In this document: piece by piece, positions 27,842-36,044 of the stretch
How the letters are laid out: every line of letters starts with the position of its first letter
How positions within the stretch are numbered: the stretch's first letter is position 1
NCBI RefSeq assembly: GCF_034424375.1
Contig: NZ_CP139965.1
Location: 4,898,001-4,962,000, forward strand
From: Paraburkholderia kururiensis
GTDB taxonomy: Bacteria > Pseudomonadota > Gammaproteobacteria > Burkholderiales > Burkholderiaceae
Length of the DNA stretch: 64,000 nt
Reading direction: 5' to 3'
Notes under the pieces: model-generated
Databases searched by the model: none
The model's input: only the letters and a program-made list of their open reading frames with translations
What the model was told of the DNA's origin: nothing
Translations under genes and position numbers: made by a program

Positions 27842-28312
27842 TCAAGCGTTAACCGTTGACGAACCGGCCATGCTTTTTGATGGTCCGCGCCGCAGCGCGT
27901 CGAGCACACGCGGAGGAATCGCGGTTGGGCGCAGGGTCGCGCTGTCCACGCAACCCACGCGGATGCTGCCCGTAGCGAGCAGCGCGCCGTCGCGCCATGC
28001 TTCCTGCGCGAAGTCGACCGATGCGCGGCCGATTCGCCCGACACGGCTCAAGGTCGTGATGACGTCGTCCAGCCGGGCCGGTGCCCGGTAGTCGACGGCG
28101 GTACTACGTACGATGAAAAGCGCGCCGGTTTCTTCGGCGAGCCTGTGCTGGTCCACGCCACATGCGCGCAGCCACTCGGTGCGGGCTCGCTCGAAAAACT
28201 TCAGGTAATTCGCGTAGAACACGATGCCGCCCGCGTCCGTGTCTTCGTAGTACACGCGGATCGGCCACATAAAACCCGTCCCTGTACCGGACTGGCTGGT
28301 CGACATATTCAT
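27842..28312 (-). CDS. ybgC: Tol-Pal-associated acyl-CoA thioesterase YbgC
   Basis: 156 residues from ATG 28312 (ATG 28306 also possible). Hot-dog fold with the YbgC signature VYYEDTDAGGIVFYANYLKF followed by FERARTEWLR, containing the catalytic Asp. Family members hydrolyse short-chain acyl-CoA or acyl-ACP and are encoded at the head of tol-pal operons, as here. A 154-base gap before tolQ leaves room for an internal promoter. Confidence 0.93.
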   Translation of the reverse strand: MNMSTSQSGTGTGFMWPIRVYYEDTDAGGIVFYANYLKFFERARTEWLRACGVDQHRLAEETGALFIVRSTAVDYRAPARLDDVITTLSRVGRIGRASVDFAQEAWRDGALLATGSIRVGCVDSATLRPTAIPPRVLDALRRGPSKSMAGSSTVNA

Positions 28313-28436
28313 GCCGCGCATTCTACCGGAACGAAGAGGCATGTTGCTTTTTCGCTGCAAACCGCCCGGGATACCGCTTTTGCGCCTGCGAGAGCGCCCC
28401 GGACAGTGACATGCCTCCACGTTGGATCCTCTTGCC

Positions 28437-29183
28437 TTATCCGCGATGAATGGTGAGCCCGGCGAACGACTGGGCGACCGGCATCAGCTCGATCGTGTTG
28501 ATGTTCACGTGGGCCGGCCGCGTTGCGATCCAGTAGATCGAGTCCGCGATGTCTTCCGGCGTGAGCGGTTGCACGTCCTTGTAGACGGTGGCGGCCTTCT
28601 CGTCGTCGCCGCGAAAGCGCACGTTCGAGAATTCCGTGCCGCCGCACAGGCCCGGCTCGATGTCGGTGACGCGTACCGCTGTACCCGCGAGATCTGCACG
28701 CAGGTTCAGGCTGAACTGGCGCACGAAGGCTTTCGTGGCGCCGTACACGTTGCCGCCGGGATAAGGCCAGCTGCCTGCCACGGAACCGAGATTGAATACG
28801 TGCCCGCAGTTGCGCTCGACCATGCCGGGCAGAAAGGCGCGCGTCACGTGGACGAGGCCCGTGCAGTTGGTGTCGATCATGGTTTGCCAGTCGTCGAGCA
28901 GGGCGCGCTGCGCCGGCTCGAGCCCCAGCGCGAGGCCGGCGTTGTTGACGAGCACGTCGACTGCGGCGAACTCGGGCGGCAGGGCGGCCGGCGCAGCCGC
29001 GACCGCTGCGCTGTCGCGCACGTCGAGTTCGAACGGCAGGAGCTTGTCGCCCAGTTCGGCCGACAGGGCGTCGAGACGGTCTCTGCGGCGTGCGGCGGCC
29101 ACCACGCGGTGACCGCCTTTCACAAAGGCGCGGGCGATGGCGGCGCCGAATCCTGCGGACGCCCCGGTAACGAACACGATCAT
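28437..29183 (-). CDS. ydfG: NADP-dependent short-chain dehydrogenase (YdfG-like)
   Basis: 248 residues. SDR fold: VTGASAGFGAAIARAF at 5-20 (cofactor loop) with Arg residues after strand 2 favouring NADP. NNAG is at about 80, then the catalytic Ser in GSVAGSWPY and Tyr-Lys in VYGATKAF. The PGLCGGTEFSNVRFRGDDEK stretch is diagnostic of YdfG, a 3-hydroxy acid (serine/allo-threonine, malonic semialdehyde) dehydrogenase. It stands alone, 124 bases from ybgC on the same strand. Its promoter region abuts that of glyA. Confidence 0.9.
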   Translation of the reverse strand: MIVFVTGASAGFGAAIARAFVKGGHRVVAAARRRDRLDALSAELGDKLLPFELDVRDSAAVAAAPAALPPEFAAVDVLVNNAGLALGLEPAQRALLDDWQTMIDTNCTGLVHVTRAFLPGMVERNCGHVFNLGSVAGSWPYPGGNVYGATKAFVRQFSLNLRADLAGTAVRVTDIEPGLCGGTEFSNVRFRGDDEKAATVYKDVQPLTPEDIADSIYWIATRPAHVNINTIELMPVAQSFAGLTIHRG

Positions 29184-29617
29184 GGCTGCTCCTCGTCGAT
29201 ATCGGACGAATTAAGGAAGGCCAAAGCCTACTTCCAATGCCGCGCTGCGGCAATAAAGGCCACGTCGGGCGTGGTGCGGCCGCGGTCACGGCCCGGCCGC
29301 GGCGCGCGGCTGCCCTCGGTTGCCTATTGCCGACGCTTCCAATAAACTAACGCGCTCGACCCTGCGTGACTGGCGATAGAACCCTTCTGGGTTCAAGGTG
29401 GAACGACCCACCGTGAAGCGCAGGGAGCCGTTTTGCCGTTCGCCTGGGCAGCCGTGATCCGCGCGCCGATGTATGCGCTGCCGGTGGCTGTCCTGCCTCG
29501 TGTGCGGCACCTCTTCATCCGCCACGTCAAGGCTGGCTCCTCCGCCAGCAGCGCCGCGTACCCGCTACGCGTTTCGCGCGAAATCCGGTCAACCTGAACA
29601 CACTTAACGGAACCCGT
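29184..29617. other. divergent region between ydfG and glyA
   Basis: 434 bases containing the glyA leader. Beside the riboswitch at 29358-29452 it holds a hairpin CGCGTA/TACGCG at 29555-29571 followed by TTTC, and a CTGGC/GCCAG hairpin at about 29532-29549. Either could belong to the expression platform, but neither has a real T-run. Confidence 0.5.
29358..29452 (+). promoter_or_regulatory. ZTP (pfl-motif) riboswitch in the glyA leader
   Basis: Matches the ZMP/ZTP aptamer in sequence and structure. GCGTGACTGGCG (29364-29375) is the conserved 5' junction, and CCCTGCG (29360-29366) pairs perfectly with CGCAGGG (29419-29425). GGTGG pairs with CCACC inside that loop. The conserved 3' pseudoknot segment is GCCGTTCGCCTGGGCA (29435-29450). 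ZTP riboswitches sense the purine intermediate ZMP/ZTP that accumulates when 10-formyl-tetrahydrofolate is short, and commonly precede one-carbon genes including glyA. The glyA ATG is 165 bases downstream; how the switch acts is not clear. Confidence 0.88.
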
Positions 29618-30865
29618 ATGTTTGACAGAGCCGAAAGCACCATCGCCAACGTCGATCCCGAAGTCTGGGCGGCGATCGAACAGGAAAACCGCCGTCAGGA
29701 AGACCACATTGAACTGATCGCGTCGGAAAACTACACGAGCCCGGCGGTGATGGCCGCTCAAGGTTCGCAACTGACGAACAAGTACGCGGAAGGCTATCCC
29801 GGCAAGCGTTACTACGGCGGTTGCGAGTACGTGGACATCGTGGAGCAGCTTGCGATCGACCGTGTGAAGCAGCTCTTCGGCGCCGAAGCTGCGAACGTGC
29901 AGCCAAATTCGGGTTCCCAGGCCAATCAGGGCGTGTTCTTCGCCATGCTGAAGCCGGGCGACACGATCATGGGCATGAGCCTCGCGCACGGCGGCCACCT
30001 CACGCACGGCTCGCCCGTCAACATGTCGGGCAAGTGGTTCAACGTCGTGAGCTACGGCCTGAATGAAGCGGAAGACATCGACTACGACGCTGCCGAAAAG
30101 CTCGCCAACGAGCACAAGCCCAAGCTGATCGTGGCCGGCGCATCGGCATTTGCTCTGCGTATCGACTTCGAACGTCTTGCGAAGATCGCAAAGAGCGTAG
30201 GCGCATGGCTCATGGTGGACATGGCGCACTATGCCGGCCTCGTTGCCGCGGGTGTCTATCCGAATCCCGTGCCGCATGCCGACTTCGTCACCACCACCAC
30301 GCACAAGAGCCTGCGCGGACCGCGCGGCGGCGTGATCCTGATGAAGGCCGAATACGAGAAGGTCATCAACTCCGCAATTTTCCCCGGCATCCAGGGCGGT
30401 CCGCTGATGCACGTCATCGCCGCCAAGGCCGTGGCATTCAAGGAAGCGCTGTCGCCCTCGTTCAAGGCATATCAGCAGCAGGTCGTGGAAAACGCCCGCG
30501 TGCTTGCCGAAACGCTCGTGAAGCGCGGTCTGCGCATCGTGTCGGGCCGTACGGAAAGCCACGTGATGCTGGTGGACCTGCGTCCGAAGCACATCACGGG
30601 CAAGGCCGCGGAGGCGGTGCTGGGTGCGGCGCACATCACGGTGAACAAGAACGCGATTCCGAACGACCCGGAAAAGCCGTTCGTGACGAGCGGCATCCGC
30701 CTCGGTTCGCCGGCCATGACCACCCGCGGTTTTGGCGCAAAGGAAGCCGAGCAGGTGGGCAATCTGATTGCCGACGTGCTGGACAATCCGGAAGACGCGG
30801 CCACGATCGAGCGCGTGCGCGCTCAGGTCGCCGAGCTGACCAAACGCTTTCCCGTCTACCGCTGA
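29618..30865 (+). CDS. glyA: serine hydroxymethyltransferase
   Basis: 415 residues, the usual length. PLP enzyme that interconverts serine plus tetrahydrofolate with glycine plus 5,10-methylene-tetrahydrofolate. The PLP lysine is Lys230 in TTTHKSLRGPRGG. LIASENYTSPAV and NKYAEGYPGKRYYGGCEYVD near the N-terminus are family signatures. The leader carries a ZTP riboswitch, so expression probably rises when folate one-carbon units are scarce. nrdR follows after 6 bases and is likely co-transcribed. Confidence 0.98.
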   Translation: MFDRAESTIANVDPEVWAAIEQENRRQEDHIELIASENYTSPAVMAAQGSQLTNKYAEGYPGKRYYGGCEYVDIVEQLAIDRVKQLFGAEAANVQPNSGSQANQGVFFAMLKPGDTIMGMSLAHGGHLTHGSPVNMSGKWFNVVSYGLNEAEDIDYDAAEKLANEHKPKLIVAGASAFALRIDFERLAKIAKSVGAWLMVDMAHYAGLVAAGVYPNPVPHADFVTTTTHKSLRGPRGGVILMKAEYEKVINSAIFPGIQGGPLMHVIAAKAVAFKEALSPSFKAYQQQVVENARVLAETLVKRGLRIVSGRTESHVMLVDLRPKHITGKAAEAVLGAAHITVNKNAIPNDPEKPFVTSGIRLGSPAMTTRGFGAKEAEQVGNLIADVLDNPEDAATIERVRAQVAELTKRFPVYR

Positions 30866-30871
30866 TCGGTC

Positions 30872-31363
30872 ATGCGCTGCCCCTTCTGCCGTCATGAAGA
30901 CACGCAGGTGATCGATTCCCGCGTGTCCGAAGACGGCGCTGCCATTCGCCGTCGCCGCCGCTGCTCGGCCTGCGACAAACGTTTTACGACGTATGAGCGC
31001 GTCGAGCTGGCGATGCCGGCGGTGGTGAAGAAGGACGGCAGCCGCACTGAATTCGACCGGCGCAAGATCGTGGCCAGCATGAAGCTGGCCCTGCGCAAGC
31101 GCCCGGTCTCCGCAGACGCCATCGACGCCGCTGTGGCGCGTATCGAATACCAGTTGCTCGGCAGCGGCGAACGCGAAGTGCGCAGCGAGCGGCTGGGCGA
31201 GCTCGTGATGAACGAGCTGCGCGAGCTCGACAAGGTCGCGTTCGTGCGCTTTGCTTCGGTGTACCGGCGCTTCGAGGACGTGTCCGAATTCGAAGACGTG
31301 ATCGAGGAGTTTCGCCGGATGGCAGGCCCGGCCGCGCCGGACAAACCTGCCCGCAAGCGCTGA
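30872..31363 (+). CDS. nrdR: transcriptional repressor NrdR
   Basis: 163 residues. It begins MRCPFCRHEDTQVIDSRVSE, the first half of the zinc ribbon (Cys3, Cys6), closed by CSACDKRF at about 31-38. The ATP-cone domain starts VVKKDGSRTEFDRRKIV. NrdR binds dATP/ATP and represses ribonucleotide reductase operons at NrdR boxes. It lies 6 bases after glyA, an arrangement common in beta-proteobacteria. Confidence 0.97.
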   Translation: MRCPFCRHEDTQVIDSRVSEDGAAIRRRRRCSACDKRFTTYERVELAMPAVVKKDGSRTEFDRRKIVASMKLALRKRPVSADAIDAAVARIEYQLLGSGEREVRSERLGELVMNELRELDKVAFVRFASVYRRFEDVSEFEDVIEEFRRMAGPAAPDKPARKR

Positions 31364-31544
31364 CTTTTCTTCCTTCCTCATACGCAGTTCCTCCTCCTTT
31401 CCTTCCCGACATCGACTGGCGTTACCGGCATGAGCACACATTGTTGTGCGTCGGTCGCCCGCCTGCCACCTGGCCGTTCGGCCGATTGTGGCGTGTACCT
31501 GCCTGCCGTTAGATTCACTGCATCTTTTTTTGTGGGGACTGCAG

Positions 31545-32105
31545 ATGAATCGGTACATCACTTACTTTCCCTGGTCGCGCGGCTTCACGCTGACAGAAAC
31601 GCTTGTCGTCGTGGCATTGCTCGCTGTGCTTGCCGTTGCCGCGACGCCCGGTATCACGGCGTGGCGCGCGCGCGATCAGGTCGACGCGCGTGCCCGCGTC
31701 CTGCTCGGCACGTTTGCATACGCACGTAGCGAAGCGGTGCGCCGCGGCGCACGCGTCACGGTTTGCCGCGCGGACAGCGCGGGCAACTGTCTTGCCGCAG
31801 GTGCGGCTTGTCCGTCAGGCGCGGCTGACTGGTCGTGTGGATGGGCCGTGACCGTGGCGCAAGCTGGCGCAACGTCGGCGCTTCGCATTCAGTCCGGCTT
31901 GCCCTCCGTGAGCGTGAGCGGCGCACTGACCGCGATTGCGTTTACTCCGCCGGCCGGGCAGGCGATCGGCAGCTTGCGTAACTTCGAACTTGCGCCGCGG
32001 CCTACGTCGCCCGCAACGAGCGGCAACCGTTGGCGGCGCTGCATTCGCATCGCGGCCGGCGGGCGGGCGCGGATGACCGAGGGCGCGTGCGGAGCATCGT
32101 CATGA
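31545..32105 (+). CDS. type IV minor pseudopilin, FimT/GspH type
   Basis: 186 residues from ATG 31545 with GGGG eight bases upstream; a longer frame from GTG 31446 is not used. Prepilin leader WSRG then FTLTETLVVVALLAVLAVAA, with the required Gly(-1) and Glu(+5), followed by a GspH-type globular domain with paired Cys. FimT/FimU-like minor pilins prime pilus assembly. First gene of five overlapping pilin genes; its stop overlaps the next ATG. Confidence 0.85.
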   Translation: MNRYITYFPWSRGFTLTETLVVVALLAVLAVAATPGITAWRARDQVDARARVLLGTFAYARSEAVRRGARVTVCRADSAGNCLAAGAACPSGAADWSCGWAVTVAQAGATSALRIQSGLPSVSVSGALTAIAFTPPAGQAIGSLRNFELAPRPTSPATSGNRWRRCIRIAAGGRARMTEGACGASS

Positions 32106-32536
32106 AGCCGGTTCGATACGCACTCAACCGCGGAACGTCGCTGATCGAAGTCATGCTCGCCGTCGCGCTCACTGCCGTCACGGCACTCGGGCTCATGGCA
32201 ACGCAGCTATGGATCGCGCGCCACGCGCACGCCTCCGAAGTACATGAGCGTGCGGCCCTCGTCGCCGATGCGGTGGCGGAATCGATGCACGCGTTCGATG
32301 TATCGGACGCGGTCAACGCAGACGTGACTGGGGAATGGAAGCGTCGCGGTGCCGACGTCGCGTCAGGAGCGGCGGTGTCTGTTCTGTCGCGCGGCAATGC
32401 GTCCGTGGCGATGGTGGCGTGGCCGGCTGTGCGAAGCGCGTCGGCCGCTGGCGAGATCGTCGATCCTGCCGCTTCGTGCGGCGACGTTCCGGCGCCGTCG
32501 AGTATGGAATGCGTGGCCATCGCGTTTGCGCAATGA
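32102..32536 (+). CDS. pilV: type IV pilus minor pilin PilV-like
   Basis: 144 residues. Leader MKPVRYALNRG then TSLIEVMLAVALTAVTALGL, where SLIEVM is the PilV signature with Gly(-1) and Glu(+5). A short soluble domain with two Cys near the C-terminus follows. Start and stop both overlap their neighbours by 4 bases (ATGA), so translation is coupled through the operon. Confidence 0.82.
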   Translation: MKPVRYALNRGTSLIEVMLAVALTAVTALGLMATQLWIARHAHASEVHERAALVADAVAESMHAFDVSDAVNADVTGEWKRRGADVASGAAVSVLSRGNASVAMVAWPAVRSASAAGEIVDPAASCGDVPAPSSMECVAIAFAQ

Positions 32537-33396
32537 GGGCACCCATGTGCTGTACCGACGGCCACGTTCGCGGCTTTGCCAAGGTCCCTACGAAGAGGTG
32601 TCCCACTGGCCACACGTTGCTCGAACTCACGATCGCCATCGCGCTCGGACTCGTGGTCACGATGGGCACCGTCACGCTCTATCGGTCCCAGCGCGCTGCG
32701 TTCACCGCAGCGGCTGACCAGGAGCGCATGCGCGAGGCCGGCATGGCCGCACTCGTGCTGATCGGCGACCAGATACAGATGGCGGGCTTCGCTCCGGCCA
32801 CCGTGTTTGCCGCCCCGGCGCTCATGCCGCTATTCGGTTGTGCCGGTGCGCGGCCCGTCGGCCCCGACGACGCTCCCGCCTGCGAAACGCTGGCGGGAAA
32901 TGCGCGATCGGACGGCCTCGCCTTGCACTACGTCGGCGACGCGGTATCGACGTGGCCTTCGGCGACCGGTCAGCCGACCGACTGTCTGGGCCAGTCCGTT
33001 GCGGAGTCAGGGGGCGCACTGGACGCCGGCTCGGCCACCATCGTCAACCGCTACTACGCGAAGACAAGCGGTTCGACCGGCGAGCCTGAGCTCTATTGCG
33101 AAGGGGCGGGAAGACCTGGCGTTGCCCAGCCTCTAGTGGAGGGCGTGGAACGTCTGCGCCTTCGCTATTGGATTGCCGGCGTGCAGTACGCGGTCGACGC
33201 GTCGGCTGTGGCTCGCGATCAGTGGAGCCGCGTGGTGGGCGTGGACCTGTGCGTGCAGGTGCGCGGCACTGCTACCGGACGCCACGTGCGCTATGTGGAT
33301 TGCGATGGCATCCCGGTTTCGCCCACTGACGGCAGAGCGCGGACCACCTTTTCACGTTACGTCGCGGTTCGCAATAGCCAGGTGGAATCGCCATGA
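32533..33396 (+). CDS. pilW: type IV pilus minor pilin PilW-like
   Basis: 287 residues from ATG 32533, inside the pilV stop. A 23-residue leader ends in CPTG, then HTLLELTIAIALGLVVTMG with Glu(+5); the residue after the cleavage site is His rather than the usual Phe or Met. The long C-terminal domain with several Cys fits PilW. Ends in a 4-base overlap with the next gene. Confidence 0.82.
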   Translation: MRAPMCCTDGHVRGFAKVPTKRCPTGHTLLELTIAIALGLVVTMGTVTLYRSQRAAFTAAADQERMREAGMAALVLIGDQIQMAGFAPATVFAAPALMPLFGCAGARPVGPDDAPACETLAGNARSDGLALHYVGDAVSTWPSATGQPTDCLGQSVAESGGALDAGSATIVNRYYAKTSGSTGEPELYCEGAGRPGVAQPLVEGVERLRLRYWIAGVQYAVDASAVARDQWSRVVGVDLCVQVRGTATGRHVRYVDCDGIPVSPTDGRARTTFSRYVAVRNSQVESP

Positions 33397-33998
33397 CGAA
33401 TAGCCATGGCGCGCCGTGCCTGCATCGGCAAACGCGATTTGCGAAGCTCTCGCTTTCGGCTCACACCGCAGCGAGAATTTGCAGCTCCGTCAGGAACAGG
33501 GCAAAGCGGGGCGCCGTGCTGCCCGTCGTACTCGTGATGATCTCGACCATGCTCGTTTCATCCGCGGCGTGGCTTGAGATGTCGTTGATGTCTTCACGGC
33601 AAGTGAACGCGGTCGAGGATCATCTCCAGGCATTTCATGCCGCGGACGCAGTGCTCACGCTTTGCGCCAGAACGCTCGTTTCGAGCCGCAGGCCCGCTGT
33701 CGATGCGGCGTCCGTAGCCAGCCTCGCGCAAAGCGAGCCGCAAAACTGGCAGAGCGAACCGTGGTTCGAGGCCAATGCGTTCGCGCCCGTTCCACAGTGG
33801 CCCGGATCTATCGCGCCGCCGCAGTGTGCCGTCGAAGCATGGCTTATCGCTGCGCGTCCGCGGGCCGAGGCGTTCGTCGTCACGGCGAGGGGATTTGGTG
33901 CAACGCGCGAGACCCAAGTGTGGCTGCAACTGCAAGTCGTGATCGAGGACAGCCACGTGGCGCGGCACTGGCGGCGTATTGCGGCGCGGCCGTTTTGA
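33393..33998 (+). CDS. pilX: type IV pilus assembly protein PilX-like
   Basis: 201 residues. An unusually long leader of about 39 residues ends in KRG, followed by AVLPVVLVMISTMLVSSAAW. The Val-Leu-Pro-Val motif without Glu5 is characteristic of PilX/GspK-type minor pilins. The rest (EMSLMSSRQVNAVEDHLQAF) is the expected amphipathic helix and C-terminal domain. In canonical operons pilY1 follows pilX, but here the next gene is another pilin. Confidence 0.75.
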   Translation: MTNSHGAPCLHRQTRFAKLSLSAHTAARICSSVRNRAKRGAVLPVVLVMISTMLVSSAAWLEMSLMSSRQVNAVEDHLQAFHAADAVLTLCARTLVSSRRPAVDAASVASLAQSEPQNWQSEPWFEANAFAPVPQWPGSIAPPQCAVEAWLIAARPRAEAFVVTARGFGATRETQVWLQLQVVIEDSHVARHWRRIAARPF

Positions 33999-34007
33999 GC
34001 GGAGGAA

Positions 34008-34448
34008 ATGAGCGAGATGAGACCGAACGCAGAACGCGCCTTCACGTTGCTCGAACTTGCCATCGCGTTGGCAATTGCCGGGGTGCTTGCCGCATTCGCG
34101 ATCCCCTCGTACCGAGGCCAGGTGGCAAGAGCACATCGGGTCGACGCGACGGCGGCGTTATATCGCGCGGCACAGTTCGTCGAAGCAGCGGCACCGGGCA
34201 GCATTCAGGAACTGCCGGCCGGTTTCGACCAGGCGCCGTTATCCGGCGCCGCGATCTACAAGATTCGTCTGCTGGCCGCCGACAACACCAATGGAGGCTA
34301 TGCGATCGAAGCGGAACCCACGGAGGCGGGGCCTATGCACGGCGATGCGTGCGGCACATTCGTGCTGGAGGCAACGGGCCGCCGATGGAATCGCGGCGGC
34401 CCCGTAACAGGCGCGACCGCTACCGATGACTGCTGGAGCGCCAGATGA
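34008..34448 (+). CDS. pilE: type IV pilin, PilE-like
   Basis: 146 residues from ATG 34008 (ATG 34017 also possible; GGAGG lies at 34001-34005). FTLLELAIALAIAGVLAAFA then IPSYRGQV is the PilE N-terminal helix with Glu(+5). The leader ends in Arg-Ala instead of Gly at -1. Two Cys, in GDACGTF and DDCWSAR, would form the D-region disulphide loop. Last gene of the operon; convergent with the next gene. Confidence 0.82.
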   Translation: MSEMRPNAERAFTLLELAIALAIAGVLAAFAIPSYRGQVARAHRVDATAALYRAAQFVEAAAPGSIQELPAGFDQAPLSGAAIYKIRLLAADNTNGGYAIEAEPTEAGPMHGDACGTFVLEATGRRWNRGGPVTGATATDDCWSAR

Positions 34449-34588
34449 CGCGGCCATACAAAGGAGCGTGGGCAAGAAGCGGTGCGGTGCCGGCATCTTC
34501 CTGCGCCGGCGAACAGCGGCAGGGAACGCAGTGCGCACCTACATCTGTGAAGCTCATTCGCACAGTGTGGCGTCGGCCCGGAGGCAGG

Positions 34589-35050
34589 TTATTCGCTTAT
34601 GCCCATGCCACCGTCCGCAGCGTCGGCGGACTCCTCGGCTTCACGCTTTTCCGCCTGGACCTGCCGCCAGATGCGGAATGCTTCCCACGCACCCAGCGCG
34701 ACGGCGCCCCACTTGAGCGCTGGCTTTGCCCCTTTGACGAGGCCAGCGCGAAGCGGCTTGGCGAGCAACAGCGAGAGCAGCGAGCCGACAAGCGGATGGT
34801 CTTTCAGCAGCAGGCCGATGCTCGCGCTCCTCGCGCCGCCTTGCCCGAACATCGGCAAGAGGAAGCGCAGCCAGCGGAAATGCGTCACGGCCTGTTTCAG
34901 TTCGAACGTTGCTTCGGCGAGTTCCATGCGCTCTACGTCGGCTCGCACGAGCAGCAGTTCTTTACGCAATGCCCGAAGTTGCGGCGCGGCGAGGTCCTTC
35001 GGCGGAGGGCGTTTGGGACGGAAGGCGGTGTCCGTTCGGTTCTGGCTCAT
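34589..35050 (-). CDS. DUF3318-like hypothetical protein of a yqjDE-type cluster
   Basis: 153 residues. A basic N-terminus (RPKRPPPKDLAAPQLRALRK) is followed by a helical region, RFLLPMFGQGG, and then two weakly hydrophobic segments (LVGSLLSLLLAKPL and LKWGAVALGAWEAFRIW). The tail is acidic. It looks like a DUF3318 member, a family often found next to DUF883 and YqjE-like genes, as here; the family name is from memory. Role unknown, perhaps membrane-associated. Confidence 0.65.
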   Translation of the reverse strand: MSQNRTDTAFRPKRPPPKDLAAPQLRALRKELLLVRADVERMELAEATFELKQAVTHFRWLRFLLPMFGQGGARSASIGLLLKDHPLVGSLLSLLLAKPLRAGLVKGAKPALKWGAVALGAWEAFRIWRQVQAEKREAEESADAADGGMGISE

Positions 35051-35239
35051 GGCGAGGGCTGAGGCAAAAGGGTTGAGGCAACGGATTCGGCAGCGGACCC
35101 GGTCACCGGTTCAGACGACTGACAAGACGGCGGTCCGGCAACTACGGGTACAACGCATGAACGCAACATACGGAGGCAATACATCGGCGCAAACACATGG
35201 GCGGCACATGAAGGCCGACGCGCGCCCATTCATCCGCCC

Positions 35240-35626
35240 TCAGTCTTTCCTGAACAACTCGCGGTCCTTCTCGAACTCGGCGAGGGTGGATTCGAAGACG
35301 AGCGGCGCGTTGCGCAACCCATTGCGTGCCTTAAGCGCACAGAACAATGCGGCCAGCGCGTACACCGCCGTAATCGCGGCCAGCGCCTGCCATCGCCAGG
35401 TGTCCCAGAATGCGATGGCCACCAGCGCAGTGAGGGCGATCAAGGCCATCGTGGCCAGCATCATCGCGGCGAGTCCGAGAAACAGCACGCCGAGCAGGCG
35501 ATCCTTCTCCTCGGCCAGCTCGATACTGATGAGCTCGAGCCGCGTATGCAGGATCGAAAATATGGAGCCGACTATGCGGCGCACCGGACCGTGACCCGCA
35601 CGTTGCGATTGAGTATCTGTCGTCAT
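35240..35626 (-). CDS. YqjE-like (holin superfamily, Phage_holin_3_6) membrane protein
   Basis: 128 residues from ATG 35626. Two membrane helices (LLGVLFLGLAAMMLATMALIALTALVAIAFW region, split at about 52-82) and WQALAAITAVYALAALFCAL at about 85-104, preceded by the ELISIELAEEKDRL motif of the YqjE/DUF1469 family. Despite the holin label these are chromosomal stationary-phase membrane proteins, and no phage genes are near. A longer frame to 35707 is not used. Confidence 0.8.
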   Translation of the reverse strand: MTTDTQSQRAGHGPVRRIVGSIFSILHTRLELISIELAEEKDRLLGVLFLGLAAMMLATMALIALTALVAIAFWDTWRWQALAAITAVYALAALFCALKARNGLRNAPLVFESTLAEFEKDRELFRKD

Positions 35627-35741
35627 GGCGAGAGTGCGTTGCGCGCGTCTGGGCGCGAGAAGATGCGGACCGGCGCGCAAACGGCCGGCACGGGAGGGCG
35701 GCGGCACACCGGAAGCGGAACTCCGGCGGCCACGCCGTGCG

Positions 35742-36044
35742 TTACTTGCGGTTGATCAGCAGGCCGAGCAGCACGCCGACGCCGGCCGCGATACCGATCG
35801 AGGTCCACGGATGTTCGTGCACGTAGTCGTCGGTGGCGCGGGCCGCTTTCTTGCCTTTCTCGATGACCACGACCTGGACGTCCGCGGCTTTTTCCTTCGC
35901 CTGTTTCAGACGCGTGAGCGCGGTCTCGCGCAGTTCGGAGGCTCGCTCGCCGGTGGCGCTCGCGGCCTGCTTCAGCAGGTCTTCAGCGTCCGCGAGAACA
36001 GTTTTGATATCCGACATCAGTCTCTCCTTGTTGACTTCTGACAT
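35742..36044 (-). CDS. DUF883 (ElaB/YqjD) family membrane protein
   Basis: 100 residues from ATG 36044, with AAGGGAG upstream. A helical, charged N-terminal region (ADAEDLLKQAASATGERASE, then LRETALTRLKQAKEKAADV) is followed by VHEHPWTSIGIAAGVGVLLG and LLINRK, the C-tail-anchor of the YqjD family. E. coli YqjD binds ribosomes at the inner membrane in stationary phase. First gene of the 36044-34589 minus-strand trio. Confidence 0.88.
   Translation of the reverse strand: MSEVNKERLMSDIKTVLADAEDLLKQAASATGERASELRETALTRLKQAKEKAADVQVVVIEKGKKAARATDDYVHEHPWTSIGIAAGVGVLLGLLINRK

Noticed and set aside
27688..28044. N-terminal extension of TolQ by 119 residues
   Set aside because: The extension overlaps ybgC and lacks TolQ homology; ATG 27687 starts at the normal TolQ N-terminus.
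29393..31561. 722-residue minus-strand frame over glyA and nrdR
   Set aside because: Antisense shadow of highly conserved genes; it also covers part of the riboswitch.
35240..35626. Prophage, suggested by the holin-superfamily gene
   Set aside because: Neighbours are DUF883 and DUF3318-like genes, as in the chromosomal yqjDE cluster; no other phage gene is present.
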